Assembly: GCA_946482345.1 (NCBI GenBank)
Contig: CAMLRJ010000005.1
Location: 1 to 25,980 of the forward strand
Direction: 5' to 3'
From: an uncultured Cellvibrio sp.
GTDB taxonomy: Bacteria; Pseudomonadota; Gammaproteobacteria; Pseudomonadales; Cellvibrionaceae
Length of the DNA stretch: 25,980 nucleotides
Shown here one piece after another: positions 1 through 6,405 of the stretch. Below the pieces are notes generated by a model. The model worked only from the letters and a program-made list of their open reading frames with translations. It was not told the origin of the DNA and made no database searches. Each line of letters starts with the position of its first letter. Position 1 is the first letter of the stretch. The translations under genes and the position numbers were made by a program.

Positions 1-503
1 GTTGGATGAATTCAGGGCCGCTGGCGGGAATGGCCGAAATTAATTTACAGGCACTGCAACCGGGTTCGTCGATTATGCCGGGAAAAGTGAATCCGGTTAT
101 TCCTGAAGCAGTGTGTATGGTGTGTGCGCAGGTGATGGGCAATGATGTGAGTATTGGTATTGCAGGGCAGTCAGGTAATTTTCAATTGAATGTGATGTTG
201 CCGTTGATCGCATACAATTTATTGCAGTCGATTGAATTATTAACCAATGCTTGTAATCAATTGGCGGAAAACACTATTGCCAGTTTTACGGTCAATCAAA
301 ATACCCTGGATAAATCACTCGCGCGCAATCCTGTTTTGGTGACAGCGCTCAATTCTGTTATTGGTTATGAACAGGCCGCTGTCATTGCCAAAAAAGCCTA
401 CAAAGAAAATCGTGCAATCATTGATGTGGCAGAAGAAGAAACAAAAATTAGTCGAGCAGAACTGGAGAATTTATTAAATCCACGACGCTTAACGGGCCAA
501 TAA
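1..503 (+). CDS. fumC: Class II fumarate hydratase, C-terminal part (5' end outside window)
   Basis: This is the last 166 codons of a fumarase/aspartase superfamily enzyme, read in the frame starting at base 3. The superfamily signature GSSIMPGKVNP is present, with the flexible-loop serines used in catalysis. It is followed by QVMGNDVSI and SGNFQLNVMLP, which are typical of class II fumarase, and by the fumarase C-terminal domain (VTALNSVIGYEQAA, LLNPRRLTG). The enzyme interconverts fumarate and malate in the cytosolic TCA cycle. Wording around the signature resembles the iron-independent FumC of pseudomonads more than aspartate ammonia-lyase. The stop lies 6 bases from the convergent DUF2789 stop. 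The ATG at base 6 is internal, because the reading frame is open to the window edge. Confidence 0.93.
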   Translation, partial: WMNSGPLAGMAEINLQALQPGSSIMPGKVNPVIPEAVCMVCAQVMGNDVSIGIAGQSGNFQLNVMLPLIAYNLLQSIELLTNACNQLAENTIASFTVNQNTLDKSLARNPVLVTALNSVIGYEQAAVIAKKAYKENRAIIDVAEEETKISRAELENLLNPRRLTGQ

Positions 504-509
504 GGTTTA

Positions 510-740
510 TTAGCGCAAACTCACATTCAATTTATCCACTACTGCTGCCCAATCTGCGTCACAGATAATTTGTTCTTGCAGGAATTTTGCTTGTGCTTTT
601 GTCCAAAACGGGGCTTCGGAGAGTTTAATCTGTGGATCCAACGGACGATGAGACTTTATGAATGCTTGAATGTCCGCATCAGAAGATGGTAGGCCAAGCT
701 GAGCGAACAAATTGGCGTCTGAGTGTAGATTGTTTTCCAT
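510..740 (-). CDS. DUF2789 family small protein
   Basis: A 76-residue soluble protein with the pattern of DUF2789: LFAQLGLPSSDADIQAFI near the start, then EAPFWTKAQAKFLQEQI, and DADWAAVVDKLN at the end. It has no signal peptide or membrane segment and is probably all helical. Its function is unknown. In pseudomonads a gene of this kind also sits next to fumC, so the neighbourhood supports the assignment, although here the two genes converge. An ATG start with a GGA-type ribosome site about eight bases upstream fits. Confidence 0.85.
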   Translation of the reverse strand: MENNLHSDANLFAQLGLPSSDADIQAFIKSHRPLDPQIKLSEAPFWTKAQAKFLQEQIICDADWAAVVDKLNVSLR

Positions 741-826
741 AGCGTGTTCCAGTTGATTCAGCGAATGGTGTTAGCCGTGAACTCAGTATTACACAAATGG
801 TGTGAGTAAAAATATTCGGTTAATTA

Positions 827-1567
827 TTATGGCTGGGTTAACCAGGGTTTTAAATTCACTATGGCAATCACTTCCCCGGTTTCGCGTTTGATTAACACAC
901 TGACAGGAATTTCCCTGGCATTGAGCGGTAAAAATGCGTTGGCTTCCGGCCATTTTGCCAATTCGGTTTTGACTTCTTCTGGTTTGTTAAATTGATTGAG
1001 TTGCGACAAATCCTGCGCTTTTTGTTTGATGGATTCGATTTGATTGGCAACCGGTTCATAAAAATCAGCGCGTCTGGGAAGATCTACACCTTTAAATGCG
1101 CTTTCATACAAGATTTTTTTCTGCTCGGTATCAGTGGGATAGTGCAGGGCAATCCATTGTGGCCCGGAAAAATTCGTTGCCTGATATTCCGGTTTGGCTT
1201 TTGCCATGTAGTCATGTTTCATTTCAAATGCTTGTACTGCCACAAAGGAATCTTTGTTAAATACAATCCATACAGGCCTGCCCTGGGCAATGATATGCAT
1301 TCCATAAATAAAAGCGCTTATCTGGATAATAATGATCAGAGCAAGATCATACTTCAGCGATTTTTTACCTTGTTTGCAAACCGCCAGTGTTAACAAGGGG
1401 CCTGCAACCACATCAACGCCTAACAACAACAGTACGACAGACGTAACGCCTATTGCCTGCGCCAGTGGAGACGGGTACCAGACTAAAAATATAATGCCTG
1501 TAGCGATCAATGCCATGCAGACAGACGCAATTAAATGTATTAAAAATCCACGCAAGCGAAATGACAT
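827..1567 (-). CDS. TfpX/TfpZ-family type IV pilin accessory protein (orphan)
   Basis: A 246-residue inner-membrane protein. Hydrophobic segments lie at about residues 8-30, 38-62 and 74-93, followed by a soluble, probably periplasmic domain. LGVDVVAGPLLTL, GKKSLKYDLALI and QGRPVWIVFNKDSF match the pilin accessory family (TfpX/TfpZ) that is encoded beside the major pilin in Pseudomonas and Acinetobacter. Those proteins are needed for normal pilin assembly or surface piliation. No pilin gene is visible on either side, so the partner must be encoded elsewhere or the role has diverged. The ATG at 1567 has only a weak ribosome site, so a slightly different start is possible. Confidence 0.78.
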   Translation of the reverse strand: MSFRLRGFLIHLIASVCMALIATGIIFLVWYPSPLAQAIGVTSVVLLLLGVDVVAGPLLTLAVCKQGKKSLKYDLALIIIIQISAFIYGMHIIAQGRPVWIVFNKDSFVAVQAFEMKHDYMAKAKPEYQATNFSGPQWIALHYPTDTEQKKILYESAFKGVDLPRRADFYEPVANQIESIKQKAQDLSQLNQFNKPEEVKTELAKWPEANAFLPLNAREIPVSVLIKRETGEVIAIVNLKPWLTQP

Positions 1568-1739
1568 AATTCAGAAACCAATTTGTTTGTCGATGAACTA
1601 TGAGATTAGCATGAAAAAATCTTATCACAAGCATCCACAGTGACATCTTTTACTGTGGCGATTGCAGTTGGTGGAATCAAACAATTTCTGGTGCTTTTTA
1701 TTGAGGTCTTTGCGCGAATTACCTTTATTTAATTTTTCT

Positions 1740-1842
1740 CCGTCATTCCCGCGAAGGCGGGAATCCAGTCTTTAATTTTGCTGAAATTTTTTAACAGCTG
1801 GATTAGCTTCGCTGGTCTGACGGCTCCTGCCTTCGCAGGAAT
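1740..1842. repeat. REP-like nested palindrome
   Basis: This sits in the 297-base gap (1568-1864) between the pilin accessory gene and the aminotransferase, which otherwise holds nothing I recognise. A perfect hairpin ATTCCCGC-GAAG-GCGGGAAT lies at 1745-1764. A second hairpin TCCTGC-CTTC-GCAGGA lies at 1825-1840. The two halves also pair with each other at longer range: CCGTCA with TGACGG, and ATCCAG with CTGGAT. Dispersed repeats with the core CATTCCCGCGAAGGCGGGAAT are common between genes in many proteobacteria. It may also help terminate transcription of the aminotransferase gene. Confidence 0.75.
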
Positions 1843-1864
1843 GGCGATTTTTTGATTGGTACTC

Positions 1865-1978
1865 TTATTGTTGGCTCTTTGCAAAATAACTGGAAGATTT
1901 TTTTAATATTTCCAACTCTTCCATTTTTTCGGCTAATTGGCGTTTTAGTCGCGCATTTTCCGCTTCCAATACAGATTC
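1865..1978 (-). mobile_element. Putative relic of IS3-family orfA fused in frame to the aminotransferase gene
   Basis: The last 37 codons read like an IS3-type OrfA C-terminus, with heptad-spaced leucines and the ILKK...YFAK ending. On the coding strand the run A_AAA_AAA (1904 down to 1898) sits in the zero frame exactly as a -1 slippery heptamer would. The stop codon follows about 30 bases later, as is usual at orfA/orfB junctions. No orfB body and no terminal inverted repeats are visible downstream, where the REP-like palindrome begins. The assignment rests on remembered family patterns and was not searched. Confidence 0.5.
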
Positions 1979-3163
1979 CCTTTCAGTTGGCGGGGTTAGT
2001 GTTGGATTCACTTCCGGTTGGGCTGCAATTTTTGCCAACTCCAATTTAAATGCGGATAACAAATAATCGACATCTGCAGCAGGGCGCGCTGCAATTCGGA
2101 AGTACTGTTCATTGGAACCCATTTTGTTGCCGCAATTTCGGATAAAACAACCATGATTTTGCAGCATTAAATCCCGCAAACGGGTGCCATTAATTTCGTC
2201 TCGCAATTTTACAAAAATAAAATTGGAGTGAGTTGGGTAGACAGTGAATTCAGGTAGTTCTTTGAAGCGTTTGGCTAGATATTGTGCATCGTCAATTGTT
2301 TTCATGCGGCTTGCATGATAAGTTTTCTTCTCACCTTTTATTAAGTGCAACAACATTTCGGTAATGCCATTAACATTCCAGTAGGGAAGGTGTTTGCGCA
2401 TAATCGCGATATTATCCTTATTGCTAATCGCAAAACCCATGCGCAAACCGTGCAGTCCGATATTTTTACCAAGGCTTTTTAATACCCAGGCATTGGTGTA
2501 ATTGGCAACATCATTTTTGATTGAAGGTGGATTCTCTCCGGAAAAATCGATAAAGGATTCGTCAATGATAATGTTGTCCAATTCGGGTAATTGCTCAAGA
2601 ATCCATAAGATTTGTTCGCGTGACAATATTGAACCCGTTGGATTATTGGGATTGCAAATAACCAAATTGCGTGCCCTTGATGCTTTTACTTTTATTACCA
2701 ATTGATCCGGACTTAGATATTGGTTGAGCGAGTCCTCATATCGATAAGTGTGTAACTCAATACCCAATCCTTGAGGTTCTTCTATCCAGCGACCAAAGGA
2801 TGGCACCGGGACAAATAAACTTTTTTTGATAAAGATTGAATTCAGCCAGGAGATAATTTCGGTTGATCCATTACCCGCAATAATAGTGGCCGGATCTTTA
2901 ATGTCAGAAAATTGTGCAATATTTTCAGCGATACTTTCGTTTGAACCCGGATAATATTTAAGTGCATAGGTGATTTTTTCTTGTAATTTGTCCATTACTT
3001 CTGCAGGAGGAAAATAAGGATTCACGGGGATGCAATAATCACGCAGGTTATTTATTTCGGTGAATTGTTTGGTCAAGCTGGCATAAGAGGGGTTGTGAGT
3101 CGTCTTGGCGAAAAGACCTGTATCAAACTGCTTGTGTGTTGAATTCGATTTAATGTCGAGCAT
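1865..3163 (-). CDS. HisC-like PLP-dependent aminotransferase with IS3 OrfA-like C-terminal tail
   Basis: A fold-type I aminotransferase of 432 residues. NPNNPTG, IIIDESFIDF and SLGKNIGLHGLRMG (PLP lysine in the last) define the catalytic core, and FRIAARP marks the end of the small domain near residue 365. It resembles histidinol-phosphate aminotransferase and CobD-like enzymes, but the substrate cannot be told from sequence. HisC proteins are about 350-370 residues long, so some 54 residues are extra. From residue 396 the tail (ENARLKRQLAE, then EILKKSSSYFAK) is a leucine-zipper coiled coil that closely resembles the C-terminus of IS3-family OrfA transposases. The tail gene segment is 1865-1978. 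hisC is missing from the his cluster at 14.7-17.4 kb, so this gene might supply that activity, but this is a guess. Confidence 0.82.
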   Translation of the reverse strand: MLDIKSNSTHKQFDTGLFAKTTHNPSYASLTKQFTEINNLRDYCIPVNPYFPPAEVMDKLQEKITYALKYYPGSNESIAENIAQFSDIKDPATIIAGNGSTEIISWLNSIFIKKSLFVPVPSFGRWIEEPQGLGIELHTYRYEDSLNQYLSPDQLVIKVKASRARNLVICNPNNPTGSILSREQILWILEQLPELDNIIIDESFIDFSGENPPSIKNDVANYTNAWVLKSLGKNIGLHGLRMGFAISNKDNIAIMRKHLPYWNVNGITEMLLHLIKGEKKTYHASRMKTIDDAQYLAKRFKELPEFTVYPTHSNFIFVKLRDEINGTRLRDLMLQNHGCFIRNCGNKMGSNEQYFRIAARPAADVDYLLSAFKLELAKIAAQPEVNPTLTPPTERESVLEAENARLKRQLAEKMEELEILKKSSSYFAKSQQ

Positions 3164-3341
3164 AGGAAATTCTCTTCAGGTTGAGTTCCGCGACGGTTGC
3201 AATGAAATGTGTTTAAGATTTTTATTCCTGACAGTCCAATTTCTGTAAACGAGAAGTAAACAATTGATGAAAATTCAGGAATGTAAAAATTGTGTGTAGA
3301 TTATTATTGGTTTTATTGAGTCTGGTGTTGGTCGTGTTTAG

Positions 3342-3390
3342 CCGATATACAATCCACGTCTCGGTAGACAATCTAATGGATTGATATCGG
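3342..3390. repeat. Near-perfect inverted repeat with 14-15 base arms
   Basis: The left arm CCGATATACAATCCA (3342-3356) is the reverse complement of the right arm TGGATTGATATCGG (3377-3390) apart from a one-base difference in length, around a 20-base spacer. It lies in the gap (3164-3442) between the start of the aminotransferase gene and the end of the minus-strand operon. It could be an operator or a transcript-end hairpin. There is no obvious T-run on either strand. I see nothing else of note in this gap. Confidence 0.6.
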
Positions 3391-3442
3391 GCAGGCAAAA
3401 CACACTTTTTAATTTGTGATCAAGGTCATGAAACAATCAGAA

Positions 3443-3910
3443 TCAGGAGTCGATTTTTACGCCGGCTATTTTTTCAATATAGCGAACAAAGCTGGGGTCT
3501 TCACCCAATAAGAGTTTGGGTAATTGGGCACGAAAGTGAGGTTTATGGCACCACTCCATAATATAGTCTTCCCATGAATTCCAACGGCGAGCCTGTTTGG
3601 GTGACATATCATCTTCAAACAACAATAAATATGCGCGTTCGAAAAGTGATGTCAACATGGTGAAAATAATCAGCAAACGCTCTTTTTGTTCTTCGGTGAG
3701 TGGTGGTGTTTCTTCTGTTGAAAATAAACGCAAATCAGGATGTTCCAACGCGACTTTGAGAAAGTCTTGATAATTGTCTGATAGCAATTGGTAGACTTCT
3801 TCTTCTTCGTTTTCGCGTTCTTTTCGTTGTTCAAACAAAAAAACAAAAATGGCCATAGGCAAGCCTATTACCGTGACTATGTAACTCATCAATTCCCAGT
3901 TTTCTAACAT
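3443..3910 (-). CDS. Small membrane-anchored protein of unknown function
   Basis: A protein of 155 residues with one hydrophobic segment near the N-terminus (about residues 7-26, YIVTVIGLPMAIFVFLF). A strongly charged stretch (EQRKERENEEEEV) follows, then a helical cytosolic domain containing RRWNSWEDYIMEW and FVRYIEKIAG. I recognise the general type (bacterial hypothetical proteins with a W-SWE-YI-EW motif) but no function. The ATG at 3910 is chosen over an in-frame TTG at 3916 because AAGG lies 10 bases before the ATG but only 4 before the TTG. It begins 21 bases after the darP stop on the same strand, so it may be the last gene of the rpoN-ptsO operon. Confidence 0.72.
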   Translation of the reverse strand: MLENWELMSYIVTVIGLPMAIFVFLFEQRKERENEEEEVYQLLSDNYQDFLKVALEHPDLRLFSTEETPPLTEEQKERLLIIFTMLTSLFERAYLLLFEDDMSPKQARRWNSWEDYIMEWCHKPHFRAQLPKLLLGEDPSFVRYIEKIAGVKIDS

Positions 3911-3931
3911 GATCAATACACCTTCGCAGGT

Positions 3932-4450
3932 TTAATCCTGAGCTTCCATTTGCTCTCGAATATACGCAAACAACTTGCGTGCGCTGGCAGCCGGTTTGTT
4001 TTCTTCTTTTTCTTTTTGCGAGCTGCGAATTAACTGACGCAAATGTTGTACATCAATTCCCGGGCAAGCATTCACCAATTGTTGAAATGCATTTTTGTCA
4101 TTATCAATTAACAAATCGCGATATCGCTCGACTTGATGCTGCCGATGAATATGCTGATCGCTACGATTTTGCATTTTATCGACTGCGGCTTGAATTTCCT
4201 CATGATTACCTTCGCGCATTAATCGACCTATATATTGGATTTGTCGGCGACGCGCTTCTTTGGGTGGCATTTTGCGTGCGATATAAATAGCGTCTAGCAT
4301 TTCATCAGACAACGGAATATTGGCCAATTGTTTTTCATTCATATCCACCATGCGTTCGCCCAAGGCCTGCAACGCATGCATTTCCCGTTTGACCTGTGAT
4401 TTACTTTTGATGTAATCATCAGGATTGATATCGTCGTACTGGTATACCAT
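3932..4450 (-). CDS. darP: Ribosome-associated protein DarP (YjgA, DUF615)
   Basis: A 172-residue basic, helical protein matching YjgA/DarP along its length: SKSQVKREMHALQALGE, ARRRQIQYIGRLMRE, ERYRDLLIDND, LRQLIRSSQKEKEENKPAASARKLF (split here as LRQLIRSSQKEKE and KPAASARKLF) and a final helix. DarP binds late 50S assembly intermediates and supports ribosome biogenesis. The longer frame from 4498 is rejected. The ATG at 4450 gives the family N-terminus, lies one base past the ptsO stop, and has AGGAAG inside the end of ptsO, so the two genes are probably translationally coupled. In many genomes darP is elsewhere, near pmbA. Here it joins the nitrogen-PTS operon. Confidence 0.92.
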   Translation of the reverse strand: MVYQYDDINPDDYIKSKSQVKREMHALQALGERMVDMNEKQLANIPLSDEMLDAIYIARKMPPKEARRRQIQYIGRLMREGNHEEIQAAVDKMQNRSDQHIHRQHQVERYRDLLIDNDKNAFQQLVNACPGIDVQHLRQLIRSSQKEKEENKPAASARKLFAYIREQMEAQD

Positions 4451-4451
4451 T

Positions 4452-4727
4452 TTATTCGTCTTCCTCAAAACGATTTGCCACCAGTGATTGGATGGCATTC
4501 AGTGCAGCATCGGCGTCATTGCCTTCAATGCTGACTTCAATTTGTGAACCGCAACCTGCTGCCAATAACATAATCGACATAATACTTTTACCATCGACCC
4601 AATTATTGGCAATGGTATTTCGCAATTGAATTTTTGCAGAAAACTGTGCGCATAATGTCGCCAGTTTTGCTGCTGCACGGGCATGCAAGCCACGCTTGTT
4701 AATGATGTCGAGTATTTTGCTTGGCAT
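4452..4727 (-). CDS. ptsO: HPr-like phosphocarrier NPr of the nitrogen PTS
   Basis: A 91-residue HPr-family protein. His15 in NKRGLHARAA is the phosphorylation site, and Ser48 in DGKSIMSIM corresponds to the HPr regulatory-serine region. NPr passes phosphate from EI-Ntr (PtsP) to EIIA-Ntr (PtsN, encoded two genes upstream), a regulatory cascade without sugar transport. The start is two bases after the rapZ stop and the ribosome site is weak, so translation is probably coupled to rapZ. The location between rapZ and darP and the length are normal for NPr rather than for sugar-PTS HPr. Confidence 0.93.
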   Translation of the reverse strand: MPSKILDIINKRGLHARAAAKLATLCAQFSAKIQLRNTIANNWVDGKSIMSIMLLAAGCGSQIEVSIEGNDADAALNAIQSLVANRFEEDE

Positions 4728-4729
4728 CT

Positions 4730-5599
4730 TTATATATGTTTGTGTTTGTTGATATCGCGATGGCGTACTTGCACATCATTAAATGTATTGGCAAAACTAT
4801 TTCTGAGTGATTCACTTAAATAAACGGAGCGATGTTGCCCGCCCGTACAACCAATCGCGATAGTAATATAACTGCGATTATTGGCCTGATAACGAGGTAA
4901 CCAACGTTCCAGATAATGTCGAATGTCGTTTAGCATTTCACCAACCAGTTTTTCGCTTTCCAAAAAATCAATTACCGGTTTATCTTTGCCTGTGAGTGGA
5001 CGCAAATCGGCTTTCCAATGTGGATTGGGTAAACAGCGTGCATCAAAAACCAAATCAGCATTAACCGGAACGCCATGTTTGAAACCAAAAGATTCAAACA
5101 AAATTGCCATGGTTGATTCTTGTCGGCCAACAATACGTTCTTTAACCAAATCGCGAAGTTCATGCAGAGTCAGATGACTGGAATCAATAATTTGATCTGC
5201 AGTATCACGAATAGGCTCCAATAATTTTTGTTCTGCGGCTATGGCTTCTGCCAGGCTGGTGTTGCCATCTGACAGGGGATGTTTACGTCGGGTCTCACTG
5301 AATCGCTGGATTAAAACAGATGAAGCTGAATCCAGAAAAATTGTGTGAAATGCCAGATGAGCTTCTTTCAAGGTATTGATCATTTGCGGGAACATGGCCA
5401 GATCTTGCCATGCATTACGTACATCGATACCTATGGCAAATTTCAGTTTGTCATCTTTGTGGATATGAATTTGTGCAACCAGTGCAGGCAACAAACTAAC
5501 CGGTAAATTATCAATACAGTTGTAGCCTACATCTTCCAACACATGTAGCGCTGTCGTTTTTCCTGATCCTGATAAACCACTGACAATTACCAGTTGCAT
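4730..5599 (-). CDS. rapZ: RNase adapter / nucleotide-binding protein RapZ
   Basis: A 289-residue member of the RapZ (YvcJ) family. Walker A GLSGSGKT is at residues 8-15, with the conserved DNLP and GIDVR segments after it. The C-terminal domain carries GCTGGQHRSVYLSE, typical of the small-RNA and metabolite-binding half. In enterobacteria RapZ delivers the GlmZ small RNA to RNase E to control glucosamine-6-phosphate synthase. In other bacteria its target is less clear. The ATG at 5599 (MQLVIVSG) has GGAG six bases upstream and is preferred to a TTG at 5620. It sits between ptsN and ptsO as in E. coli and Pseudomonas. Confidence 0.95.
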   Translation of the reverse strand: MQLVIVSGLSGSGKTTALHVLEDVGYNCIDNLPVSLLPALVAQIHIHKDDKLKFAIGIDVRNAWQDLAMFPQMINTLKEAHLAFHTIFLDSASSVLIQRFSETRRKHPLSDGNTSLAEAIAAEQKLLEPIRDTADQIIDSSHLTLHELRDLVKERIVGRQESTMAILFESFGFKHGVPVNADLVFDARCLPNPHWKADLRPLTGKDKPVIDFLESEKLVGEMLNDIRHYLERWLPRYQANNRSYITIAIGCTGGQHRSVYLSESLRNSFANTFNDVQVRHRDINKHKHI

Positions 5600-5626
5600 T
5601 TTGTACTCCGCCGATAGCAAAACAAA

Positions 5627-6088
5627 TTAATTTTTTGCAACTTCAGATGTGACTGCTGTAAATAAATCTTCATTATTACTGGCGTTGCGTAAATTTTCGC
5701 GGAACTCTTCATTCGACAAGGCACCTGCCAAAGCAGCGAGGTATTGCAGGTGTTCGTCTTTTGCATCTTCCGGTGCCAGCATCGCAAATAAAATATCAAC
5801 CGGTTCACCATCCATTGAATCAAATTCAATTGGATCTGCGAGTGTAATCAGTGCGCCCAGTGTTTGTTGGCAATTTTCAACCCGGCAATGCGGGATCGCA
5901 ATGCCCTGACCTATACCGGTAGAGCCCAGACGTTCACGTGCAATCAGTCGGCGAAATAATTCGTCGGCATCAATTTCCTGAACATCAGCCGCAATAGTAT
6001 TGGCAAGAATTTCCAATGCGCGTTTTTTACTGGCGGCTTCCAGCCTGCAAAGTGTGCGATCCGGCGTAAGAATATTTTTAATTTGCAT
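5627..6088 (-). CDS. ptsN: Nitrogen-PTS EIIA component PtsN
   Basis: A 153-residue EIIA-Ntr. The phosphorylatable histidine is His67 in GIAIPHCR. LGSTGIGQGIA before it and the PVDILFAMLAPED stretch are standard for the PTS EIIA type-2 fold. It receives phosphate from NPr. In related bacteria its phosphorylation state tunes potassium uptake, polyhydroxyalkanoate metabolism and sigma-54-linked functions. It lies two bases after the hpf stop, inside the rpoN operon. The length equals that of the family (about 150-163). Confidence 0.96.
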   Translation of the reverse strand: MQIKNILTPDRTLCRLEAASKKRALEILANTIAADVQEIDADELFRRLIARERLGSTGIGQGIAIPHCRVENCQQTLGALITLADPIEFDSMDGEPVDILFAMLAPEDAKDEHLQYLAALAGALSNEEFRENLRNASNNEDLFTAVTSEVAKN

Positions 6089-6090
6089 GA

Positions 6091-6378
6091 TTAATGGTTT
6101 CGCATTTTCTCTTTGTGTTTGATCAATTGGCGATCCAGTTTGTCGGCAAGCAAATCAATGGCGGTGTAAAGATCGTCGTGGTCGGCTTCGGCAAATAAAT
6201 CCTTGCCATTAACATGCATGGTGGCTTCGGCTTTTTGCGCATTTTTATCAACTGAAAGAATCACGTGGGTGTTGGTGATCTTATCAAAATGATGGCTCAG
6301 TCTTTCGATTTTTTCCGAAACATAATTGCGCATTGAATCGGTTACTTCTATGTGGTGCCCACTGATATTTAATTGCAT
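6091..6378 (-). CDS. hpf: Ribosome hibernation-promoting factor, short form
   Basis: A 95-residue protein starting MQLNISGHHIEVTDSMRNYV, the standard opening of short HPF, with KIERLSHHFDKI and the ADHDDLYTAIDLLADKLDRQ helix. It binds the 30S decoding centre in stationary phase and helps form inactive 100S ribosome dimers. It lacks the C-terminal dimerisation domain of long HPF, as expected in gammaproteobacteria. GAGGA lies about six bases before the ATG. Its place directly downstream of rpoN is the classical one. Confidence 0.96.
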   Translation of the reverse strand: MQLNISGHHIEVTDSMRNYVSEKIERLSHHFDKITNTHVILSVDKNAQKAEATMHVNGKDLFAEADHDDLYTAIDLLADKLDRQLIKHKEKMRNH

Positions 6379-6405
6379 TTTATGTCCTCTGTTTTGAGTA
6401 TGGTC

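Noticed and set aside
992..1393. Plus-strand open frame opposite the pilin accessory gene
   Set aside because: It is antisense to a gene with clear family motifs, and its translation shows no domain or good ribosome site.
4451..4498. Sixteen-residue N-terminal extension of DarP
   Set aside because: It lies within ptsO and does not resemble the DarP N-terminus. The ATG at 4450 has a ribosome site and fits the family length.
5587..5829. Minus-strand open frame in another frame across ptsN
   Set aside because: It is a shadow of ptsN and the start of rapZ and has no recognisable content.
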